DNA from: CAXPZW01 sp049594615
GTDB lineage: Bacteria > Bacteroidota > Bacteroidia > Flavobacteriales_D > Sanyastnellaceae
NCBI GenBank assembly: GCA_049594615.1
Contig: JBMYJR010000031.1
Span: 1 to 34,284, forward strand
Direction of reading: 5' to 3'
Length of the DNA stretch: 34,284 bases
Below the pieces are notes generated by a model that saw only the letters and a list, made by a program, of their open reading frames with translations, was not told the origin of the DNA and ran no database searches. This document shows, piece after piece, positions 14,743-24,225 of the stretch. Both the position numbers and the translations under genes were made by a program. How positions within the stretch are numbered: the first letter of the stretch is position 1; each line of letters starts with the position of its first letter.

Positions 14743-17700
14743 ATGATCGGCTTTCTCTCGTGGTCCCGTTGCCTTACGACGGCGATGTTTGTGGCCTTGC
14801 TAGCATTGTGTGCATCCACCCTCTCTGCCCAAACGGTCTCCTTGACCGGTGTGGTTTACGACAAAGAATCCAAAGACCCACTCATCGGCGCCTCGGTGCT
14901 GCAAAAGGGTACCAGCAATGGCGTCACCACCGATCTGGACGGCAGGTTCTCGTTGGACGTCAGCGGACTTCCAGTTGACCTGGTGTTCAGCTTTGTTGGG
15001 TTTGAAGCCCAGACCATTACTCTAGAACAAGCCACTCCAATTGAAGTGTTCCTCGGCGTGGATTCAGAGCTTGTGGGCGAGGTACTCGTTGTGGGCTACG
15101 GCCGCCAGAAAAAGCGCGTGTCTACGGGGTCCATCGCTAAAATTGACTCCAAAGACATTGAGGGCATTCCTGTTCCCGATGTGACCGCTACCCTCGAGGG
15201 GCAAATGAGCGGTTTGATTGTGAACGAGTCCAGCGGTCAGCCCGGTTCGAGCACCACCCTGCTCATTCGCGGAATCAGCACCAACGGTGACAACACCCCG
15301 CTGTTCATCGTGGACGGACTGCAAGTGGGCAACATCGACAACATCAACCCCAACGACGTCGAATCGGTGGACGTCCTCAAGGACGCGGCGTCCGCAGCCA
15401 TTTATGGTGCGCGTGCAGCCAACGGTGTGGTCATCATCACCACCAAAAGCGGCAGCGGCAATGACGGCGGAACCCTCACCTACTCCACCAGCTACCTCAA
15501 CTCCAACCCCTGGAAAACCCCAGACATGTTGGGCTCCGAGGACTACGTGCTGCTCACTCGCGAGAAGTTTGCCAACAGCAACCAATCGGCCTCGTTGGAC
15601 GTGCTGGGCTTCCCCAACGTTGGCGACGCCCTCTCGGCGGATACCGACTGGATGGATGTGATCTTCAATCCCGCAGAAGTGATCAACCACCGGGTGACCG
15701 CCACGGCCAAAAACTCCTTCCTCTCGATTGACTATTGGGACCAGAACGGGGTGATTGGTGGCGAGAAGTCGAATTACAAGCGTTACGCGATTCGCTTCAA
15801 CTCCACCAAAGAGTTCAAGAAGGTCCTGACCATTGGTCAAAACCTCTACATCAACCGCACCGAGAACAACAACATCGGCACCAACAACGCTTTTGGCGGC
15901 GTGCAAGCCGATGCGTTTGCTTACGACCCCATCACCCCGGTGTACGATGCCAACGCCCAATACGGCTTTGCACAATCGCCTTGGGTCCAAAAGGAATACA
16001 TCAACCCGCTGAGCCGCCTGTTCCTGGTCAACGGCGACGGGAAATCGGACCAAATTTTGGGGAATGTCTACCTCGAGACTACTCCGATCGAAGGCCTGCG
16101 CCTGAAAACAGATCTCGGTTTCGACCTCAACTGGTGGGACTTCCGCAGCTTCACTCCTGTGTATGAATTTCACGCCGCAGCGCAGAACCTGACCAACGAC
16201 GTGGCCCAAGGCTCAGGCAACTTCCAGGGCCTACAATGGGAAAACACGGCCAACTACACCAAGACTTACAACGAGAAGCACAACTTCGATTTCTTGGTGG
16301 GTACCTCCTTCCGCGCCACCGAATTCCGCCAAGTGGGCGGTTCAACTTCGAACATCCCTGCCGACTCGCAATTCAACCCCAACTTCCAGTACCTAGACGC
16401 CGGCCAAGACAGCTTGGACCTGACCTACGGAAGCGCTTCTGTAGATTATGCGCTCATCTCTTCTTTCGCGCGTGTGTTGTACAACGTGGATGAGAAGTAC
16501 CTGTTCTCAGCCACCCTTCGCCGCGACGGCTCATCCAACTTCGGGGCAAACAACCGATTTGGCGTATTCCCATCAGCTTCTGCCGGCTGGGTGGTATCGA
16601 AAGAAGACTTCATGGAGCGCTTTGAGCGCGTGAGCTTCTTGAAAGTACGCGCCTCTTGGGGTGTGAATGGTTCGGATCGCATTGCTCCGCTGAGCTACGT
16701 GGCCCGCGTACAAAACACCTTCACTTACTCCTTTGGCGCCGACGACCAAGTGCTCAATACCGGCACTGCACTCGCGGCTCCCGCCAACCCCAACGTGAAA
16801 TGGGAAGAGAGCGAACAGATCGACATCGGTTTTGAGCTCGGCCTGTTCAACGACAAAGTTTCGGTGGAAGCCGACGTGTACCGCAAGACCACAAAAGACT
16901 TGCTCATGGAGGAGAACATCCCGGGGTACATCGGCGCCACCAACAACCCCATCTCCAACCTGGGCGAGATCCGCAACCAAGGAATTGAGGTGTCTGTAGG
17001 GTACCGCACCAGCGGCACCGATTGGGACGCCGGCGCCCGCCTGAACTACACCCACTTCAAAAACGAAGTGATCAGTGTGGCCGGCGATGCAGGCTTCCTC
17101 AACGGTTGGTCTTGGCCAGTGCGCAACACCCCCATTACGCGCATGACCGAAGGCTACGCCGTAGGCCACTTTGTGGGCTACCAAACCGACGGCATTTTTC
17201 AGTCGCAGAATGAGGTGTTCAGCCACATCAACTCCGACGGGGACCTGTTGCAGCCCAACGCCCAGCCCGGCGCCATCCGCTTTGTGGATGTCAATGGAGA
17301 CGGGGTGATCAACTCCGACGACATCACCAACATCGGCAACCCGTGGCCAAAACACATTTTTGGTTTGAGTGGAAACGCCAAGTACAAAGGTCTGTTTGTC
17401 AATGTGGTGCTCGGCGCGCAGCTCGGCCACGACATCTACCGCACCTACGAGCGTTCGGATGTGACGTTTACCAACTACCAGAGCTTCTGGTTGGACCGTT
17501 GGACCCCCGCTTCGCCCAGCGAAGACCTGCCACGTTTGACCTCGACAGACCCCAACAACAACCAACGCCCCTCGGACTTCTATGTGGAGAAAGGTAACTT
17601 CCTGCGTCTGCGCAACCTACAGATCGGCTGGTACCTGCCCGAGCGCTGGTTGGAGAAAGCCAACATGCAAGAAGTCAAGGTCTTCCTCACCGGAAACAAC

Positions 17701-17835
17701 CTGTTGACCTTCACCAAGTACCGCGGTTTTGATCCCGACATCGGCACCAGCGGCTGGATTTTGGACACCGGTATTGACAAAGGATTTTACCCCTCCAACC
17801 GATCGATTGGTGCGGGTGTAAACATCATTTTCTAA
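14743..17835 (+). CDS. SusC/RagA-type TonB-linked outer-membrane transporter
   Basis: 1030 residues. Signal peptide 1-29 (cleavage after LSAQ). A CarboxypepD_reg-like domain at about 32-110 (VSLTGVVYDKESKDPLIGA, GVTTDLDGRFSL) is followed by the plug with the SusC signature (VLVVGYGRQKK, LLIRGISTNGDNTPLFIVDG, ANGVVIITTKSG). A beta-barrel then runs to the C-terminal aromatic (GAGVNIIF). SusC proteins import oligosaccharides with TonB energy while SusD acts as the lid. No N-terminal STN domain is present, so direct anti-sigma signalling is unlikely. Its stop overlaps the next start (TAATG), so susC and susD are translationally coupled. The neighbouring GH16 and GH5 genes suggest beta-glucan oligosaccharides as cargo. 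Confidence 0.95.
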   Translation: MIGFLSWSRCLTTAMFVALLALCASTLSAQTVSLTGVVYDKESKDPLIGASVLQKGTSNGVTTDLDGRFSLDVSGLPVDLVFSFVGFEAQTITLEQATPIEVFLGVDSELVGEVLVVGYGRQKKRVSTGSIAKIDSKDIEGIPVPDVTATLEGQMSGLIVNESSGQPGSSTTLLIRGISTNGDNTPLFIVDGLQVGNIDNINPNDVESVDVLKDAASAAIYGARAANGVVIITTKSGSGNDGGTLTYSTSYLNSNPWKTPDMLGSEDYVLLTREKFANSNQSASLDVLGFPNVGDALSADTDWMDVIFNPAEVINHRVTATAKNSFLSIDYWDQNGVIGGEKSNYKRYAIRFNSTKEFKKVLTIGQNLYINRTENNNIGTNNAFGGVQADAFAYDPITPVYDANAQYGFAQSPWVQKEYINPLSRLFLVNGDGKSDQILGNVYLETTPIEGLRLKTDLGFDLNWWDFRSFTPVYEFHAAAQNLTNDVAQGSGNFQGLQWENTANYTKTYNEKHNFDFLVGTSFRATEFRQVGGSTSNIPADSQFNPNFQYLDAGQDSLDLTYGSASVDYALISSFARVLYNVDEKYLFSATLRRDGSSNFGANNRFGVFPSASAGWVVSKEDFMERFERVSFLKVRASWGVNGSDRIAPLSYVARVQNTFTYSFGADDQVLNTGTALAAPANPNVKWEESEQIDIGFELGLFNDKVSVEADVYRKTTKDLLMEENIPGYIGATNNPISNLGEIRNQGIEVSVGYRTSGTDWDAGARLNYTHFKNEVISVAGDAGFLNGWSWPVRNTPITRMTEGYAVGHFVGYQTDGIFQSQNEVFSHINSDGDLLQPNAQPGAIRFVDVNGDGVINSDDITNIGNPWPKHIFGLSGNAKYKGLFVNVVLGAQLGHDIYRTYERSDVTFTNYQSFWLDRWTPASPSEDLPRLTSTDPNNNQRPSDFYVEKGNFLRLRNLQIGWYLPERWLEKANMQEVKVFLTGNNLLTFTKYRGFDPDIGTSGWILDTGIDKGFYPSNRSIGAGVNIIF

Positions 17836-19472
17836 TGCAGCTCACCATGAAGACCACTTTTCGCACCCTGACCGCATTGGCCGGCATCGCCTTGGTGTTT
17901 GCCGCGTGCAACAAAGACCGCTTGGAAGTGGAACCGGTCAACGAGTTCCTCTCCAACAACTACTTCGAAACCGAAGACCAAATCGCCAACGCACTCATCG
18001 GCGCCTACGACCCCATCGGCTGGTCCATGGCCTACGGCCAGTGGATTTCTCCGGTGATGTACGGCGAGATCCGCTCGGACAACGCCAACGCCGGCGGCGA
18101 CCCCTCCAACAATGACCAACCCGGCTGGCAGGAATACGACGACTTTACCAACACCAATACCAACGTGGTGACCCACCCCATGTACCGCCGCTGCTACATC
18201 GGTATTGCACGGGCCAACGCCATCCTTGAGTTATCTCAAGCCGAAGGCGACGCGGTAGACGTGTACAAGGCCGAAGCCAAGTTCCTGCGTGCCTACTACC
18301 ACTTTGAATTGTTCCGTCACTTTGGCCCTGTACCGGTGGTGACCACCCTGCTGGAACCCGACGAGGTCAACCTCGAACGCAACACCATGAGCGAGCTTAT
18401 GCAACAAGTGGTGAACGACTGCACCGCAGCCGCTGCCGCACTGCCGGTCACCCCTCCCGCCGGCGAAGAAGGCCGAGCCACCCAAGGCGCCGCTTACGCG
18501 CTCATGGGCAAGGCCTACCTGTATTGGGCTGACTTGCTGAACGACGATGCCACCTTGTTTGAGCAGGCAGCTGCGGCCTTCCAGCAGGTGGTGGACCTCG
18601 GCATCTACCAACTCGAAGACGACATGCAAGAGCTCTTCCGCTTTGGTGTACGTCACACCCAAGAGTCGGTGTTTGAGATCCAACACAACTCGCTTTGGTC
18701 CAGCGACTGGAGCTGGTTTGAAGGCGTGGACGGCAACGGGATGATCCAACTCTGCGGCATCCGCGGCCTGTGCGACGACCACCCGACCTACGAGGCGGGT
18801 TGGGGCTTTATGTCCATGACGCCAAGCCTGTGGAACCATTACCTGAGCGACGACACCTTCCGCCGCGATGTGGCCTTGATTGACGAAGCCGAATTGGCCC
18901 AACAACTCGAGGACGCCAGCGTAAGTTGCAGCCCCATCATTGATGCCTCCCAAAACAATCCGGTGGACTTTACCGGCTACTGGCAAGAGAAGTACCCCAA
19001 CTACAAGGAGCACGCCGGCACCAACGTAAACGGAGGCGACGAGCAACTCACCAAAGCGCAAAACACCCACGTGTTCCGCTACGCTGACATCCTGTTGATG
19101 CTGGCCGAGGCACTCCACCGCGGCACCGGCGACGACGGTACTGCCATGGCTCACATTGACGTGGTACGCGAGCGCGCTGCCGGCCCCGGCGACAACACGG
19201 GTAGCTTCCGCACCGCTGCTACTGTTATGGCCGAAGAAGGCTGGAGCTTGCAAGAACTGATTTGGTACGAACGCCGCGCCGAACTGGCCTGCGAAGGCGA
19301 CCGCTGGTTTGACCTGGTTCGTTCCGGACGCGCAGACGCCGATCTGTTTGACGGTGACGGCGACAAGGCCGCCAATTTCAATGACAACCACTTGTGGCTG
19401 CCCATCGCGCTTGAAGAAACCCTGTTGGCCGGCGGACTGACCACCTACCCTTCACCCTCGCTATTCAACTAA
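17835..19472 (+). CDS. SusD/RagB-type outer-membrane glycan-binding lipoprotein
   Basis: 545 residues from the overlapping ATG; a second ATG at 17847 (MKTTFRTLTALAGIALVFAA, then C) gives an equally good lipoprotein signal and may be the true start. The mature Cys is followed by NKDRLEVEP, as in many SusD proteins. The N-terminal TPR-like half has FLSNNYFETEDQIANALIGAY and EAKFLRAYYHFELFRHFGPV. The C-terminal RagB/SusD half has FRYADILLMLAEAL and LIWYERRAELACEGDRWFDLVRSG (split here by the family's usual helix turn). These are diagnostic. It sits on the cell surface over SusC and captures the glycan. A UUCG hairpin follows, then the PKD lipoprotein gene, most likely in the same operon. Confidence 0.95.
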   Translation: MQLTMKTTFRTLTALAGIALVFAACNKDRLEVEPVNEFLSNNYFETEDQIANALIGAYDPIGWSMAYGQWISPVMYGEIRSDNANAGGDPSNNDQPGWQEYDDFTNTNTNVVTHPMYRRCYIGIARANAILELSQAEGDAVDVYKAEAKFLRAYYHFELFRHFGPVPVVTTLLEPDEVNLERNTMSELMQQVVNDCTAAAAALPVTPPAGEEGRATQGAAYALMGKAYLYWADLLNDDATLFEQAAAAFQQVVDLGIYQLEDDMQELFRFGVRHTQESVFEIQHNSLWSSDWSWFEGVDGNGMIQLCGIRGLCDDHPTYEAGWGFMSMTPSLWNHYLSDDTFRRDVALIDEAELAQQLEDASVSCSPIIDASQNNPVDFTGYWQEKYPNYKEHAGTNVNGGDEQLTKAQNTHVFRYADILLMLAEALHRGTGDDGTAMAHIDVVRERAAGPGDNTGSFRTAATVMAEEGWSLQELIWYERRAELACEGDRWFDLVRSGRADADLFDGDGDKAANFNDNHLWLPIALEETLLAGGLTTYPSPSLFN

Positions 19473-19479
19473 ACGCACC

Positions 19480-19495
19480 GCAAGCTTCGGCTTGC
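19480..19495 (+). promoter_or_regulatory. UUCG-capped hairpin between susD-like gene and PKD lipoprotein
   Basis: GCAAGC-TTCG-GCTTGC is a perfect 6-bp stem closed by the very stable UUCG tetraloop, 7 bases after the SusD stop. No T-run follows, so it is not a normal terminator. It more likely stabilises or processes the mRNA between the two genes, or lowers downstream expression. Confidence 0.5.
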
Positions 19496-19541
19496 CTACA
19501 TAGCTACAAATCAACCGTACCCTTAATCAATCTTTTAAACC

Positions 19542-21242
19542 ATGAAAAAGACCATTCAAATCCTGAGTGTCCTCTTTTTGGCCAGCCTCGTGATCGTGAG
19601 CTGTCGCAAAGAGCCAGAGGAGGAGCCTTCGCAGGTCATTGCAAGTTTCCAATACGAAATCAGCCCCTCCGACTGGGCCGAGGTGATTTTCTCAAACTTC
19701 TCGCAAAATGCCACCTCGTATGTGTGGGACTTTGGTGACGGTAACTCCAGCACCGAGCAAAGCCCTTCGCACACCTACGTTGAAGGCGGCGAATACGAAG
19801 TGACCTTGACCGCCACCGGAGCTGCAGGCTCGGCTTCAAAAACCGAGACCGTGATGGTGGTAGACCCCAACACTGCAGCGCTCTTCCTCGCGGGTGAGTC
19901 TGGTAAAGTGTGGCACCTGAACCGCCAAGAAATTGCTTTGGGCATCGGCCCTTCGATTGGCGACAACCAATGGTGGTCGTTTGGCGGTGTTACGCCTTTG
20001 GGTGACCGCCCATGCATTTTGGATGACTCATACACCTTCAACCCTGACGGTACCTTCGAGAAAAACACCGAAGGCACCTTGTTTGTAGACGCCAACGCCA
20101 ATGGCGGCTGGTTGGGCGACACCGAAAGCTGCTACAGCGAAATGGACACCGGTGTATTCACTGGCCCCAACGGTGAAGACCTGAGTGCTTTTGCCAACGG
20201 AGGATCATACACCTACGACTTCAACACTGCCGACAACACCATCACCATTGATGGCTTTGGCGCATACATTGGCCTGTGCAACAAGACCGAAACCGGAGAC
20301 AACTACATCCCTGTAGGCAGCAAGACCTACACCATCTTCAACATGGGTACCGGTGACATTGCAGACACCCTGAACATTGCCATTGCTGCATTGGACGGTT
20401 CGTTTGCGTGGAACTTCCACCTGTTGAGCTACCACAACCCGGCTGATCTGCCACCGCTACCCACCGCCATGCCTACTGCGAACTTTTCGTATGTAAAGGA
20501 CGGCAACACCGTGACCTTTGAAAACACCTCGACCAACGCCACCTCGTACATGTGGGACTTTGGTGATGGCGCAACCAGCACCGAAACCAGCCCAGTACAC
20601 ACCTATGCTGGCGACGGCGATTACACGGTGACCCTGACTGCAACCGACGACAACGCCATGAGCGATGAAGCCTCGCAAATCGTATCGATTAGCTCTGCTG
20701 TATTCACCGGTGCTGAAATCTCCAGCGCTTCAGGTAAAGTGTGGAAGCTGGACGGCGAAGCCTCTTACATCGTAGGTCCTTGCCAAGGGTGCAACGACTA
20801 TTGGGGCGGCATTGACGCTGCTGGTGTTATCGAACGCGCTTGCCAGCTGGACGACGAGTTCATCTTCTACGACGACGGCACCATGGAAATCGACACCCAG
20901 GGTCAAGTTTGGGTAGAGAACTTCCTCGGAGGCGCCAACGAGTGTATCGATGAAAGCATGTTGATGTCTCCGTTTGACGCATTTGCTTCTGGTACCCACA
21001 GCTTTACTGCCGACGCCAATGAAGTTACCGTGAATGGCTTGGGTGCGTACATCGGTTGGAACAAACCGTTCAACGGGGGTGAGTTGGCAGGCGATGCCAG
21101 TGGCAGCCCTGCTTCTTCAATCACCTACGAAGTGCTTGAGTACACCGCCAATGACGGCACTGAACGACTGACCATTACCGTGGACTACGGTGAAACCCCG
21201 GGCGCGGATTACTGGACCATTCGCATGATTTCAGTGGAGTAA
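19542..21242 (+). CDS. Surface glycan-binding-type lipoprotein: duplicated PKD plus glycan-module protein
   Basis: 566 residues. The signal ends in VIVSC with Cys21 lipidated, followed by RKEPEEEPS. The protein is a tandem duplication. PKD domain 1 (about 33-108, SYVWDFGDGNSSTEQSPSHTY) and module A (118-296) are followed by PKD 2 (312-385, SYMWDFGDGATSTETSPVHTY) and module B (396-564). Modules A and B share SGKVWHL/SGKVWKL, a Cys before a LDD tract, an F-x-x-DGT turn, and G-x-GAYIG. Its place straight after susD fits the SusE/SusF-like surface glycan-binding proteins, which hold the polysaccharide for the surface enzymes. The two modules could give two binding sites. Sequence alone does not show which sugar is bound. 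Confidence 0.85.
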   Translation: MKKTIQILSVLFLASLVIVSCRKEPEEEPSQVIASFQYEISPSDWAEVIFSNFSQNATSYVWDFGDGNSSTEQSPSHTYVEGGEYEVTLTATGAAGSASKTETVMVVDPNTAALFLAGESGKVWHLNRQEIALGIGPSIGDNQWWSFGGVTPLGDRPCILDDSYTFNPDGTFEKNTEGTLFVDANANGGWLGDTESCYSEMDTGVFTGPNGEDLSAFANGGSYTYDFNTADNTITIDGFGAYIGLCNKTETGDNYIPVGSKTYTIFNMGTGDIADTLNIAIAALDGSFAWNFHLLSYHNPADLPPLPTAMPTANFSYVKDGNTVTFENTSTNATSYMWDFGDGATSTETSPVHTYAGDGDYTVTLTATDDNAMSDEASQIVSISSAVFTGAEISSASGKVWKLDGEASYIVGPCQGCNDYWGGIDAAGVIERACQLDDEFIFYDDGTMEIDTQGQVWVENFLGGANECIDESMLMSPFDAFASGTHSFTADANEVTVNGLGAYIGWNKPFNGGELAGDASGSPASSITYEVLEYTANDGTERLTITVDYGETPGADYWTIRMISVE

Positions 21243-21267
21243 GCGACGCTGAAGACTTTCGCTTTAG

Positions 21268-21300
21268 GGGAGATCGGCATTGGCCGGCTCCCCTTTTTTT
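21268..21300. terminator. Terminator between PKD lipoprotein and convergent GH5 gene
   Basis: GGGGAG plus CGGC pair with GCCGGCTCCCC (one small bulge) around a short loop, followed by six T. It lies in the 63 bases between the stops of two converging genes and ends the susCD/PKD transcript. Confidence 0.8.
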
Positions 21301-21305
21301 GTGCC

Positions 21306-24050
21306 CTAGCGAGCGGCTTTGATGAAGCGCCCAACATCGATGGTGCCGTCTTGGCGCTGGACCAACACGTAATACAACCCTTGCGCAAGCCCGTCCAACG
21401 AAACCGTTTGTTCAATCGAAGAGGTGTCTTCGAACACCTGCCAGTATACCGGTCGCCCAAGCGGGTCGTAAATGGACAAGTGTAGCTCCTGGCGGAAGAA
21501 GAGCGCGTATTCCACAGTTACTGCATTTGCTGCGGGATTCGGATAGACCTGCACGGTTTGGAACACGTTTGGCGGATCCACCGGCTCCTCCTCCCCTGTG
21601 GCGTCAAAGGCCATCCAGTTCAAGTTGAACGGGGCTTGCGTGATAAGCACACGCAACGTATGGCTGCCCGCCGGCATCTCCAATGCAGCGGTGGTGGTCG
21701 CCCAAGTCTGCCACCCACCGGTTGGTGCAAAGGTGACTGCGCCCAAAGAAGTGGCGTTGCCGTTGGCGTCTACCAATTGCAATTGCACTGCTCCTGCGGC
21801 GGACTCTGAAGCAGTCCGAAAGCGTGCAGTATATGTGCCGCTCTCGGTCACAAACACTTGGTACTCCAATACATCTCCCGCATCCAAAAAGCCCACATTT
21901 TGGCCTCCTCCGGTGTCGGTGGTATTCTCCAGTTCTACCCCCGATTGCGCGCTGTACCCTTCGGCTTCAATCCATCCGGGAATGGCGTACACCACATCCA
22001 AGGTGTTGAGTACGTCTTCCAACACAAAGGATTCCAGCGCGGTGCCGTCGGTGGCTTGCACGGCATTTCCGCTGTAGGAAAGGTGGATCTCGTCGGCGGC
22101 CGTCAAGAGATTCTCCACTTCAAACCGCACGCGGTAGGCATCCGTCGGGAGCACTTGTGCAGAGGTGATGGGCACTTCCAATCCGTTTACGTGCAGCGTG
22201 AACCCTGCTGGACTCGCTGACACACTGCCGGCGATGGGTTTGTTGAGGGTGAGATCTACTGTCAACGGGTCCACGGTCACTGCACTTACAAACTGTTGGG
22301 GCACCGAGGTGGGGTCGGCGTTGATCAAGGTAAAATCAAAGCTGCTGAGGTTGAACCCGCCTTGCAGCACGTGGCACACCAAGGGCTGGGTGCCTGCCTC
22401 GAGCAACACGTTTTCCAAGGTCAGGGTTTGCCAAGTGGCCCACCCTCCCGTTGCGGGCACTTCGGCTACTGCGCATAGGGCCGTGCCGTCGCGGGTGAGT
22501 TGCAATGCTCCTCCTCCTGACTCTGAGGCCACGCGTACATGCACATCATAAAGGCCGGCTGTGGCCACCTCGACGGTGTACTTCATCCATTCGTCCTCAG
22601 CGAGCCAGCCCACGCTGTAGCCGTTGGAGGCCACTGCATCGGTGCAGGGCTCGATGTCGACGCCGTCGTTGCGGTAGGTCCAGCCGTTGTTCCACGCCGT
22701 GAAGTTGCCCGTGGAAACATGGTAGTTGGCCACGGTGCCATCGGCGTAGGCCTCACCCGCGCGGCCGAGGTCAAAATCAGTGGCGTACACTACTCCGGGG
22801 ACTGCATTGGTGGCAAACGGAACGGTGCTGGATTCAGAAACCTGTCGAAACATGGCGTCGATCACATCTGTTCGGAACGTGCAGTGCTCCAACTTCAGCC
22901 CTTCGGCAAGGTCCATGAGTGCATCAGTTGCAGCTTCCGCGGTGGGTTCAGGCCCGTTGCCCTCCCAGTAATCCAACAATGCTTGATACCCTTCGGAGCG
23001 GTGGATGGAGAGTGGTCCGGCAATGTCATCCACCTTTTTCATTGGCCACCAAGCCCAACCCATATCCAAGCCTTCCATGAGCGCGATGGCATCCCGGAAC
23101 CAGACATTGGAGTTCTCGCCGCTTTCACCCAGGTAGAGGGGGACGTTGTGGGCCGAGCGCAGGTCCAGTGCAAACTGCATGGCCTGCACGTCGTTGTGGC
23201 TCCAATATTTGTGGGGCGAGTAGACCATGTTCGGGTCCCAAGGCGGAGTGAGTCCGGTAAAGTCGTTGGCAAACCAGTTGCCCTCGATGAACAAGATGTG
23301 ATCGGGATCCACGCTGCGAATGCTGTCGGTCACCTGCTCGTATAAATTGCGCAGGGCCGTGCCGCCGGGCAAGTTCCAGTTGGGTTCGTTCAAGAGGTCA
23401 TACCCCGCCACCCAAGGCTCGTCTGCGTACTGTATGGCGAGCTGCTTCCACAAGGCCGCCATCTTGTCCCGGTTCTCCTGGCTCTCCCAGAGCGAAGGCT
23501 TGCTGGGGTCGTAGTCCGAGATTCCGGCGTCATACCCCTGACCACCAGGCGCCGCGTGCAAATCGAGGATGACGTACAACTCATGTTCGGCGCACCACGA
23601 GACCAAACTGTCGGTCAGGGCAAAGCCCAATTCCAACCACGTATTCTCGCCGGGGATCGGCTCCTCTTCAATGGGCAGGGTAAACAGGTTGTAGTGCATC
23701 GGCAACCGCACCGAATTGAAGCCCCACGCTTTGAGTGCAGACACATCGGCCTCGGTCACGTGGTTCTCCAGCCAAGCGGCGTAGAAGGCATCGGTGGCCT
23801 CAATGCCGATGAGCGCCTCGATGTGATCACGAATTTCGTGCTGTGCGTTGGCAAATCCGGCGGTTTTGAGCATGTAGCCCTCTTGCAACATCCATCCGCC
23901 CAAGCCCATACCGCGGAGCAGGACCGGCTGGCCGTTTCCGTCGACAATTTGAGTGCCTTGGGTGGTCAAGATTTCTTGCCCCAACATCCAAGTGGGACAG
24001 ATCAACACCATCCACATGCACACCGCAGTCATCCAACGCATCTGATTCAC
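21306..24050 (-). CDS. Secreted GH5 beta-glucanase with two CBM6-like domains and T9SS tail
   Basis: 914 residues. Signal peptide 1-24 (cleavage near MLGQ). GH5-type TIM barrel about 30-370: RGMGLGGWMLQEGY, FNSVRLPMHYN, VILDLHAAPGGQ, acid/base Glu222 in DLLNEPNW, His280 in SPHKYW, nucleophile Glu309 in YLGESGEN, and Trp334-335 in AWWPMKK. All catalytic positions are kept. Then come a CBM6-like domain (418-574), an Ig-like/SwmB-type linker domain (584-677), a second CBM6-like domain (691-816) and a T9SS sorting domain (828-914, VYPNPAANAVTVEY, YDPLGRPVY). GH5 enzymes cut beta-linked glucans or mannans; beside GH16 an exo- or endo-beta-glucanase on laminarin-type glucan is most likely. The gene is divergent from GH16 with about 175 bases between starts, so one control region may serve both. 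Confidence 0.92.
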   Translation of the reverse strand: MNQMRWMTAVCMWMVLICPTWMLGQEILTTQGTQIVDGNGQPVLLRGMGLGGWMLQEGYMLKTAGFANAQHEIRDHIEALIGIEATDAFYAAWLENHVTEADVSALKAWGFNSVRLPMHYNLFTLPIEEEPIPGENTWLELGFALTDSLVSWCAEHELYVILDLHAAPGGQGYDAGISDYDPSKPSLWESQENRDKMAALWKQLAIQYADEPWVAGYDLLNEPNWNLPGGTALRNLYEQVTDSIRSVDPDHILFIEGNWFANDFTGLTPPWDPNMVYSPHKYWSHNDVQAMQFALDLRSAHNVPLYLGESGENSNVWFRDAIALMEGLDMGWAWWPMKKVDDIAGPLSIHRSEGYQALLDYWEGNGPEPTAEAATDALMDLAEGLKLEHCTFRTDVIDAMFRQVSESSTVPFATNAVPGVVYATDFDLGRAGEAYADGTVANYHVSTGNFTAWNNGWTYRNDGVDIEPCTDAVASNGYSVGWLAEDEWMKYTVEVATAGLYDVHVRVASESGGGALQLTRDGTALCAVAEVPATGGWATWQTLTLENVLLEAGTQPLVCHVLQGGFNLSSFDFTLINADPTSVPQQFVSAVTVDPLTVDLTLNKPIAGSVSASPAGFTLHVNGLEVPITSAQVLPTDAYRVRFEVENLLTAADEIHLSYSGNAVQATDGTALESFVLEDVLNTLDVVYAIPGWIEAEGYSAQSGVELENTTDTGGGQNVGFLDAGDVLEYQVFVTESGTYTARFRTASESAAGAVQLQLVDANGNATSLGAVTFAPTGGWQTWATTTAALEMPAGSHTLRVLITQAPFNLNWMAFDATGEEEPVDPPNVFQTVQVYPNPAANAVTVEYALFFRQELHLSIYDPLGRPVYWQVFEDTSSIEQTVSLDGLAQGLYYVLVQRQDGTIDVGRFIKAAR

Positions 24051-24225
24051 CTTAAAGGACTAAGCGTACAATATACAAGAAGTGTATCCTTCTAAGGACT
24101 CCGATGCATACGCCTGCAAAGTCACGCCCATCAAGAAAAGCATGATTTTGAGGGAGGAAAAGCGGTACACCAATTGGTCTGCTGGCGGCTTCCACCGTAT
24201 TTTTACCACGAACAACCTACCACCT

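Noticed and set aside
15064..16209. 381-codon minus-strand frame opposite the SusC gene
   Set aside because: It is antisense to conserved SusC plug and barrel sequence, is Val/His/Gly-rich without domains, and reflects the codon pattern of the plus strand.
18231..19391. 386-codon minus-strand frame opposite the SusD gene
   Set aside because: The plus strand encodes clear SusD motifs across this whole stretch; the minus frame has no recognisable domain.
24082..24225. N-terminal extension of the GH16 lipoprotein
   Set aside because: It would place 48 residues before a perfect lipoprotein signal, so the internal ATG is the real start.
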